NCBI GenBank assembly: GCA_026214975.1
Contig: CM047808.1
Span: 68,350,583 to 68,414,582, forward strand
Direction: 5' to 3'
DNA: 64,000 nt
Source of the DNA: Gentiana macrophylla
Lineage: Eukaryota > Streptophyta > Magnoliopsida > Gentianales > Gentianaceae
The translations under genes were made by a program, and so were the position numbers. The notes beneath the pieces are model-generated. The model was not told the DNA's origin, did no database searches, and saw nothing but the letters and a program-made list of their open reading frames with translations. Shown piece by piece: positions 56,490-64,000 of the stretch (positions are counted from its first letter, which is position 1; the number at the start of each line of letters is the position of its first letter).

Positions 56490-57285
56490 TCATTTACAAA
56501 AACAAATGGGCCAATACAGTGCATAAAAAAAGGAAAAACGAAGAGCCAACAACAAGCGGTTATAGTTCGTGTAGAGATATTGATCTCTGGGTGCAAGGGT
56601 CATCCCGAAGATGGTGGTACAGAGACTTGAGATCAACCAAGAAAAGGGTATCAAACGGTTAGGCCTCATATGCCTAGTAAACTTAATGGCCTCACAATGA
56701 ATAATGAGCCCCCAGTCAACATTCACATCTAGGGTGCATATAGCATGTATAAGGATGGCCTCTCCATCGGTTAAGACTTCAAAATTGTCAGCGGGAATAG
56801 ACCAAGTGTTGAAAAATCGTTTCCACTCCCGATACCATTGATAGAGCCCGGAGAAAACGCTGGTGTGAACAGGTTCATCGTCCCTTACGGGGAAAAGTCG
56901 TGAGTACGTGTCGAGCCTACGAGCAAAATAGAGCTCCTCAATATCCAGGTCCCATGCCGTTTCAAAATACAGGTCCAGATCAAATGTAGGGAGTTGCATA
57001 GACCCATTTATGGCGCGCCAGAGTGAAGCGCGCGAGTGCCTCGGACGAAAATAGAGGAAACTACTTCTCTGCGATTGAACCTCGGCGAGCGGCATAAAAT
57101 TCACAGACCAGGGTGATGTTACACATCTCAATGGGATCAAGAAGAAATTGACGCCACTCAGAGTATGCCACACGAAACAAGGACCCACTCCCATCAATTT
57201 TGTTTAAATCTAAGATCGTCTCGGGCAAGTGAGCACAATCGGTAAAATAATCCCTAAATTTTTTGACGGTATTAGCTGATGCCAT
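56490..57285 (-). pseudogene. Antisense ORF 1 of element F (plant transposon protein domain)
   Basis: Runs opposite to the pol of element F, as known for some Tat/Grande-type elements. The ATG at 57285 begins ASANTVKKFRDYF; the conserved LVCEFYAARRG block follows. After a frame change near 57065 the frame continues (FDLDLYFETAWDLDIEELYFARRL, NVDWGLIIHCEAIKF, LIPFSWLISSL) to about 56520. It is homologous to the second antisense ORF and, through the VxEFYA block, to ORF3 of B and C. Its role is unknown. A TATA box lies 130 bp upstream. Confidence 0.75.
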
Positions 57286-57775
57286 ACTAAAAAAAGGGAT
57301 AGTAAAGAGGGAGAAGTGGAACCAGTGGAGGACGACATAATCAACCTAAGAGCAGGAATGAAGATTTCAGAAAATAATTTTGAGCTTCAAGGTAGCAATG
57401 TTTTTTCCTTCCATTTATATAGAAGGAAGATACATCGATGGCGGGAGTTAAAAGCATCCTACGGTTGTATTCAGTAGGTGGTTCAAATTCAAAATGGAAT
57501 CGATCCGCATTAAATGCAATGCTGAAAACTGGTCTTCAGGAAACTTTAAGTCCTCAATTTTAATGCTCTATTCTCCACAACAAAATAGAGTGCGTGCTCG
57601 ATATGGGCGATAGTACCACGCGTATGGCCCAGCCACCATAATTAAGTAGGATTACGTGTGCGTTCACATACAAAATCAGGATATATTCGAACACAAGGAG
57701 TAAAACGTGAACATAGATCATGAATTCAATCAAAATTTATTATCAAAAGCAAAAAAAAAAAATTACTAAGGAGGG
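57286..57775 (-). other. Spacer between the two antisense ORFs
   Basis: It holds the TATA box noted separately and an A-rich end (57748-57762). There is no coding sequence of note. It would be both the promoter of antisense ORF 1 and the downstream region of antisense ORF 2. Confidence 0.4.
57412..57422 (-). promoter_or_regulatory. TATA box of antisense ORF 1
   Basis: The minus strand reads CTATATAAATGG, about 130 bp upstream of the ATG at 57285, a normal plant leader length. The assignment rests on position and consensus only. Confidence 0.5.
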
Positions 57776-58600
57776 TTAAAGATAGGACCACTCTTCATCA
57801 ATAAAGAGGCCGGGATCGGGGAAAGACACAGATTGGATCTCATCAAACACAATGTTCTGCTGGGGAAGGTACTCGTCTGATGAACAAGTAGGAACCAAAG
57901 CAGAGAAAAGGTTGGAAATCAGCCAGGGGAACGGAATGGTGCGACCCTGCTCCATGCCCGTAGCAAAGGACACCGCCTCGCGATGCATTAAGAGATCCCA
58001 ATCCACATTTACGAATGGGGTGCCATTGTCATGCAAGAGTAGACCTTCCTCTTCCGTAACCTCTTCAAAGCTAGCAGCAGGATGCACATGAGTGTTGATG
58101 AAGCGATGCATTCCCGTGCATCCTGAGGAAACTCTGATTCGACCCCCTCTGGAGCAAACTCCTACAAAAAAGGGAACAAGTAGTGCATAACGCCATTCTG
58201 ATGTGCGTGCCTGGAGACCTCATCCTCATCCAAAGCCCCGCTAATAATGAAGGGCATGATCCAAGTTGGGAAGATGGAAGAAGTTGTTGGTAACGGCTGG
58301 AGTAAAGGGAACGGCAACCCCGCAAATAGGCAGAGAGGATAACGGACATCTGGACACCACCTCAGACAGAGCCGAGTAAAATTCATGCACCACCATCGTA
58401 TTGTAGTGGCCGGAAGGCCGGGACACCAGGTCTTCCCACCCAGATAATGAGATACAAAGGCGAGAGCCTCTGTTTATCTTGCTCTGGTTTAAACCCCTCT
58501 GGATCAACAAGGGGCAGTGGCTGAAATATAGCCAAAAATTCGTCAATACTTCTTTGGACGATGTCTTGAAGAAAGATGACTGAACATTGGAAGGAGCCAT
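57776..58600 (-). pseudogene. Antisense ORF 2 of element F (plant transposon protein domain)
   Basis: The ATG at 58600 begins APSNVQSSFFKTSSKEV. The domain blocks are MVVHEFYSALSEV and CGVAVPFTPAVTNNFFHLP. A frame change near 58250 and another near 58110 lead to the C-terminal frame with VNVDWDLLMHREAVSF and TIPFPWLISNLF. The last two blocks align with NVDWGLIIHCEAIKF and LIPFSWLISSL of antisense ORF 1, so the two ORFs are diverged tandem copies. The acidic end is DPGLFIDEEWSYL. Confidence 0.75.
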
Positions 58601-58695
58601 GTGTCTAAAATAAACACGAAATGAGATCTACAAAGTTTGTTGATATAAAGAAACTTAGAATTTTCAAGTGTGAATGAGCATGACAGTAGGGAACT

Positions 58696-58704
58696 CTTTT
58701 ATAG
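58696..58704 (-). promoter_or_regulatory. TATA box of antisense ORF 2
   Basis: The minus strand reads CTATAAAAG, about 96 bp upstream of the ATG at 58600, with a C/T-rich start-like region between. Together with the TATA box of antisense ORF 1 it suggests each antisense ORF is a separate transcription unit. Confidence 0.5.
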
Positions 58705-59299
58705 CACAAGCCAGAGGGATTCACGGCCCAGATATACTCTATCCAATGGATGTGGTTAGCTCTTTTCAAATTCTAATGTTGAAATGCGGTTAGCTCAATG
58801 GATGTGGTTAGCTCTGGTGCCTTTAAATGCTCGGTCGGTTGACAATCCGACGATAAAAGTTACGGTTATCAAAGCTAATCATAAAGAGGCACATCCGAGG
58901 GAGAGACTCTTGCATTTCCAAGGTGACACACCCAGGCGATTAAATAATAGTAACTCAAATTATTTCGACCAAGACACGACGGGATTCATGCTCGAAACAA
59001 CGGGGCCACATGTTTAAATTTTCTGAATTCAATTTAAAGCGCTCTCAGGGACCTCATCCAATTAAAATCCTAACGGGTTCGTCCAGGGAAAGAGAAGCTC
59101 AACTCTCGGACCGAAATTGTTTTCAATAACCCTACATGCTGCGGGCTCAAAGCTTATTAAAAACAAGGGGGCCGTATGCCCCGGGAAGAATTCGCGTATA
59201 CTCGAAAGACGGCATATTTTTTAGCATTTTCAAGCAAAATGAAGAAATAAATAGAGCAATGGAAAGCAAGGACAATAAAATAAAAGGGAGATCATACAA
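58705..59299. other. Interior of element F without a gene
   Basis: No protein domain recognised. It contains a repeated phrase (CTCAATGGATGTGGTTAGCTCT near 58740 and 58794) and otherwise unique-looking sequence. Confidence 0.35.
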
Positions 59300-59814
59300 T
59301 TATTTATAAGGAGAAGACCATACAGCAGCCGTTGCATCATCCAGAGTTAAACATTTATTACAAAATAACTTCAAAGATAGAAAATAAATGTTTTTCCAGA
59401 ATATTACAAGTTGAAAGAAATTAAAAAGGGCGTCGAAGCCATCACTGCTGAGTCTCCCCACTTTGGGAACCAGAGATGCGTCATGAAAGTTCTCTCCTAG
59501 AAGTGAAGGATGCAATAATGAGTCAACCGGGCTCGAGGCTGCGGGAGCTGCAGGATTCACCGAGACAACGGCAGGAGCCCTATTAACCAATGCTCTCAGG
59601 TTATCAGGGATCACCGGAGGCGGACTCCAAGGCGCTTCTCCCCTATTGGCCATGTCCACAGCCATGGCAGCGAGCTCTTCATCAGTAAAAGGGATGTCGG
59701 CATTAAAAGGGAGCAGTCGGGTGTCATAGTGATCGGTCAGAGTCCAGTTCTTCAGTGTTTCCCGAGAGGGAGCATTAACCTCGAGGGCTCATCGAGCGCA
59801 GTGGGCTAAGTGAT
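59300..59814 (-). pseudogene. Third antisense frame of element F, unidentified
   Basis: A 121-codon frame (59300-59665) with an Ala/Pro/Ser-rich segment (PPPVIPDNLRALVNRAPAVV, PAAPAASSPVDSLLHP). The sequence up to 59814 may be its N-terminal extension in another frame (acidic, FTDEELAAMAVDMAN). No known domain. It could be the gag-associated or C-terminal part of another antisense ORF copy. It ends at the LTR G insertion. Confidence 0.35.
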
Positions 59815-61220
59815 TGATTGCGTTTACGTCACTAACGTCGATATTACTAGCAAGAATACTAGGTACATTATAGTATAGTAAATACGAGTGAAAGTCGATC
59901 CCACGGAGACAATGCAACTATAAGTATAAATGATTCTAACCTAATTAAGAAGCAACATAGAAGCGGTCATTGACCAACAATAACATAAAAGAAAACAAAC
60001 ATGGTATTCCTCTCTCTCTCACCGATCTACTAACTTGGATTAGTTAATCGTTATGTTTACTTCCCATAATTATATTAGATTAATCGTGAGCTTTCGTTTT
60101 AATTTTCATTATCATTTACGGGTGCAATTCTACTCCTATCTACTCCAACAATGGCGTGTAGACAATCTATCACATAAGCTACCCTCCTTAATTGGTCCGT
60201 AATAGCCCATACGCATAAAGAACTAGAAGCGCGATATTGAGCACTAACTTATACCGCTAACCCGCCTAGACAAGCTGTTGACATTGACGGCCACTCACAG
60301 GGTCCATTCTAGACTATGTCCTAATTAACACTTCACTAATAGTCCTTCATGTTAATTAACGATTATAATAAGCAGTTGGCGGATCTAACCTACTATTAAT
60401 TAAACACAGCCGATCAACGTTCTTTGTAGTGGATCCCGATTTAGGTTTTCTAAATATTGCCTCGGTAAACCGGTATAGACATTTGGGTTACCAAGGTCAT
60501 CTTTTCCTAATTTCTTGATCTATATTGCTCTAATCTGATTAAAATAAGTAAATTATGGGGTCTTTAAACATGCAGATTAACTAAAACACATAAATCTGAC
60601 AGATCTACCATATTGAAGACAATGAAGGAATGTTCAAAGCTTCATACCTTCAACAATGGAGATCTAGCTTGATCTACTCAAGCTATATATGATGGAAGAA
60701 GGGAGGAAACCATACAATAACTCTCCAAAGATTAAATAACTTTATTTCATCAAAATATGTATTGTAATTAAAGAATTGATAATGAACTATGTAATACTCA
60801 GTATATGCGGCCTTATATAGATACAGTGACTGACTTAAGGATCTCTAAAACCCTAACCGACCAAGATAATGCGGCAGAATCAGTTTCGTGTTGAACAAGT
60901 CACCGGTTTACCAGGCCTACTTCTCTCCTTTTTCTTCAGCAGTCTTTTTCTTGGACTTCAATCACCAGCCCAATGCACTTCTTTCGGTCCAGATCCATTC
61001 TCCAATGCTCCATATCCGGTACATCCTATAAAACATGCAAAACGAGACAAAACAGTACCAAAACCTCAGGAAAATAGCGTAGGTGCAGAATTACGATCCT
61101 GGAAACACTCACATAGCATTTAACATATATTCCATATAATAACAAGCCTATTTATCCTCTCTTGTGCAGAATTCGGGGTGAATATAGGTATAATTATTAG
61201 TACCATTTAGAGCGTTATTA
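59815..61220 (-). repeat. LTR G, same family as element C
   Basis: 1406 bp, TGATTGCGTTTACG to GAGCGTTATTA (end mutated from ATCA). It is homologous along its length to the C LTRs, with several small indels. The polypurine tract follows on the right (complement of TACCGCCCACTTAG), so this is the 3' LTR of a minus-oriented element whose interior is cut off at about 61700. It lies in the sequence assigned to element F. Confidence 0.85.
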
Positions 61221-61700
61221 ACTACCGCCCACTTAGCTTTTGATTTTCCCGAGCAAAAAGGTGAAAAGAAAACAACACTCTGATTAGTATACAAGTTAAT
61301 TAAAAACAACCATGCTTCACAAAGTCAAGATTAAGATCATGCCTCTCATATCCTTCAGTAACGCATTAAACAATATTCATATCATGAGCCAATGTGTGTG
61401 TGAAATAACTTTAACAACCGCATAGTAATACAGGCAATCTCACATTACGTCAACCCGTAGTCAAACTAACCAGTCTCAAACATGTTATTCATTAATAAAT
61501 TGAGCTGGCAAGGCGGATCGAGAACCGAGCATATATTACTCTTAGGCTCACGTTTATCGGTCTATGCAAAAGTCGTGCGTCTTATGCATGCTCCATCGAC
61601 TCAGATATTTCCAAAGAGATTATAGATGTATATATTTCAATGCACTTCTCTTTCGTGGCGGGTAAAATCTCATTGATTTATCTATCCTCACGGCCCCACT
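61221..61700 (-). mobile_element. 3' non-coding remnant of element G
   Basis: Polypurine tract, then sequence shared with 52935-53117 (complement) and 14310-14590. It is the uninterrupted reference that shows where CACTA entered element C (GTGTGTGTG/AAATAACTTTAAC near 61400). It is replaced by unrelated copia-like sequence at about 61700. Confidence 0.75.
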
Positions 61701-62222
61701 CATGTTCTTCAAACATGGTCTATTTTTCTTTGTTTGATTCAAGGATTGTTTTAGTTCCAAATTAAATGACTTCCTCATTATTCTCAACATGATTTTCTGC
61801 TGCAAAGCTTAATTCTAGAATTTATGTGTTTTCTAACGATTCGGGATCCCATATGGAGCCATTTCTTTGTTATTTGTAACAACTGAATCATCAATGAAGG
61901 CTTCAATAAATTTCTCTTGAGTAATAGCAATGATTTCTTGCAATTTAATTATGTACTCATCAAATCTAAAAAATGAACAGCTGAGTAAGTTTCTAATGTG
62001 ATTTGTAAGTCCATGATGCAAGTTTGAAAATTCCTTACAAACTTTTAACCAGTTACTTCAAGCAAACCAACAGACTAATAAAAGTTACATAGGGATCTAG
62101 AACAGTAACTCTGCTCTGATACCAATTGTTAAAATTGTTATCAAAAATAATCAGGCACCGGTTTGTTCTAAAAGAACTAACAATTGATCTCTTCAGGTGT
62201 GAAAACCTGCTCCGATACTATT
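61701..62222 (-). mobile_element. 5' interior of copia-like element J with two primer-site-like sequences
   Basis: Minus strand. TGGTATCAGAGC (62113-62124) is a perfect initiator-Met primer site, preceded in sense by AACAAT. A second, weaker copy TAGTATCGGAGC (62209-62220) abuts the LTR end CCAACA. A short frame at 61833-62021 is unidentified. No gag domain is recognised. Confidence 0.5.
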
Positions 62223-63475
62223 TGTTGGTACCGTGAAAAGGCTGAGCACAAATTTAAAGGGAGGGTGAATAAACTTGTCACCTAAAACTTTAAACTAAAA
62301 GCGAAAACTAAATTCCCTTAAAACTTGTGTGGAGTTAAGCTAACTAAGCAATATGAGTATAAGTCAGACTGACTTTTACTCGAACGGAGTTAACCGGCAG
62401 CGGATATTTTATAAAGCCTTTTTATTTTAAATTGTTTGTTATCAGTTCGGTTTGAAAAATGTTGAGTGGTTCTAAGTTTCTTGTATTAACTGAGAAAGTG
62501 TTATGTAGTAGTAATATAAACAATCAATCACAGTACTTAAGTAATAAAATGCATAAAGTAAATAACATAAAACGTATAGAGGTTCCAGGTGGTGTAATCC
62601 TGTCAGTCCTCTCTTCCCCTGTGATGTAGGAGGTAAAATTTCACTAGAACTTCTTGAGGTGGCCCTGTTACAAAAAGTCCTAAACAATAGTCTGTAGCTA
62701 ATTCATATAGCGTCACTGTCTACACAATTCAAGAACAAGTTGGATTGCTGCTCCTCGATTGCTTCCACTGTTCTTTAGAGTGTAGGATTTCCTCTTCTCC
62801 AGCTCATCACACAACCACAGTCTTCCTGACAGCAACTCAACTGTACTTGGAAAATCATCGACCGGATTGCTTCACAGTCTGACCTTTGATAAAATCTAAG
62901 TTGAGATCTTGAATCAATAACTATGAGTCAAACAGTGTGAGCTTCTTCTTCTGGAAGTATATGATCTGTACTATATGCTCGGTTTTCTTCAAGTGTTGTT
63001 GTTTCTGGATTTATCTTTATTGATTGAACACTTAGAAGATTTATGGATCTTGAAATTTAGATCTTAGCAGGAGTTCTCGTAATTTCTTTCCCCTTAATTG
63101 AATATTTCTTAATTATCTTTATTTTTGAACTCGCACTTCATCTTGAAGTATGAGTGGTCAATTTATAAGGGTTTTTCAAACGTTCGAATTTGAATTCTTG
63201 TAGCCGTTGGTGGTCTTGCTTGTGTTTGTTGAATGTCAGTGACCGTTCTGACATGTCAGTTCATTATCCAATCAGATTGCTTGATTTCAACTTTCGAATT
63301 CTTCTTCAGTTTGAGTTCTTATATTAAAATGAGTCATTTGGTGAAGGTTCGTTTCTATCTTTAAACTGTCTTCAGTCTGTAGAACATTAACTCAGTTTTA
63401 TACCCTTAAGACCATTTTTAATAGTTGGGAAGAAAAATCTTCACATCGTTTCGGATGTGTCTTTTGGATTTGTCA
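62223..63475 (-). repeat. Probable LTR of copia-like element J
   Basis: Begins on the plus strand with TGTTGGTACCGTG next to the primer site. A minus-strand TATA sequence CTTATAAATTG lies near 63165, well placed for an LTR promoter. The outer end is uncertain (near 63475, before the next LTR). There is no coding sequence. Confidence 0.45.
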
Positions 63476-63483
63476 GTGTCTAG

Positions 63484-64000
63484 TGATGGGAGTCAACTTT
63501 ACGTGACTCCGGTGCATTGTTTATCCTCGTTTACCACACTTTCAACATATTTTTGGTTGATTTAGACAGTTTCCGGGGTGTTATTGGTAGCTTTTGGCAC
63601 GGGGAATGAATCCGTTACTTTGATGGATTATTACCCCTTTTTGTTGATATTAACCCTATTCCCGAGCACTTTTACCCTCGGAGTTTTTGGATGTTTTGGT
63701 TGTTTATGATGTTGAAGGGTATTGGTGTCTCGATGACCGGAAAGCGATGATTTATGGGAAAAGCATGATCGAGGCAAGAGTAGAGATCAAAAGGAAGAAA
63801 AGTTGAAGTTTTGGTGCAACGAGGGTTCAAACACGCATTTGAACCCCCAAACGCGCGTTTCAGCAGCTACAATCTTGATCAGAGTTCAACCTCTCTAAAC
63901 ACGCGTTTTCAAACTGCCCTAAACACACGTTCCAAGTCCTCCAAACGCGCATTCTAGATGAAGATCAGCCAAGAACACCCCGAAAATGATCACGAAATGA
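63484..64000 (+). repeat. Start of an Athila-like LTR (element D), cut by the window edge
   Basis: Starts TGATGGGAGTCAACTT, the same first 13 bases as the LTR of element A in element sense. At 63825-63960 it has a cluster of AAACGCGCGTTT-type palindromes, comparable in place to the AAACGAGCGTTT pair in A and the GGACG..CGTCC cluster in B. The rest lies outside the window. Confidence 0.6.

Noticed and set aside
61833..62021. 62-codon minus-strand ORF as a host gene
   Set aside because: It lies within the interior of a copia-like element beside its primer site and has no recognisable domain.
62223..63475. LTR J paired with the LTR of copia L at 46716
   Set aside because: The starts and ends of the two LTRs do not match (TGTTAGAATATT against the complement of the 63475 end), so they are different families.

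Overview
The window is nuclear DNA from a flowering plant, most likely a dicot. It is AT-rich and consists almost entirely of nested transposable elements: Ty3/gypsy of the Athila and Tat lineages, Ty1/copia, hAT, CACTA, MITEs, SINEs and a TRIM. Only one host gene is recognisable, a MYB-related (DIVARICATA/SHAQKYF-class) transcription factor at 48231-49219. I see no rRNA, tRNA gene, CRISPR array or bacterial-type operon. Elements are named by letter below. Species is not inferred.

Left part (1-10704): LTR element H on the minus strand has a 1.94 kb LTR at 4205-6144 and a non-coding interior. It sits inside the gag of a small copia element K (6145-7610). Next come a TRIM-like element (7736-8903) with an expanded LTR and a hAT-type MITE inside it, a Stowaway-like element (9021-9678) carrying another MITE (9210-9606), and unclassified repeats. 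A truncated hAT element follows at 10705-11702.

Middle part (11703-49735): this holds one half of a CACTA element (to 14309) and part of Athila-like element C on the minus strand. Complete element A (16417-25110, TSD GTAAC) lies inside ORF3 of C. Complete element B (28287-41299, TSD ATTTG) lies inside an LTR of C. Then come the gag/RT/RNase H half of Tat-like element F (41403-44121), a 5'-truncated copia L (44122-46969), the MYB gene with a tandemly duplicated 5' flank, and a palindromic MITE. Right part (49736-64000): an inverted copy of the same hAT, the other half of the CACTA (to 52934), the 3' end and 3' LTR of C (52935-54542), the archaeal-type RNase H/integrase half of F with antisense ORFs (54543-59814), a C-family LTR (G), a copia end (J) and the start of another Athila-like LTR (D).

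Main conclusion: the 38 kb segment 11703-49735 appears to have been inverted by recombination between the two oppositely oriented hAT copies. Their 8-bp target-site duplications are exchanged: GATCCAAG and CAAACAAT flank copy 1, and the same two sequences flank copy 2. Undoing the inversion on paper also (i) brings the two CACTA ends together with a matching TGC duplication, (ii) gives element C two LTRs in the same orientation with a matching GCAGT duplication, and (iii) rejoins the pol of element F in order RT-RNase H / aRNH-integrase. A misassembly at the 1-kb inverted repeats would give the same picture and must be excluded.

Second theme: the plant-transposon-protein ORFs of the gypsy elements seem to have promoters of their own. 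In B, a cluster of GGACG..CGTCC dyads followed by a TATA box lies upstream of ORF3, repeating the layout of the LTR promoter. In F, two homologous antisense ORFs each have a TATA box about 100-130 bp upstream of their ATG.
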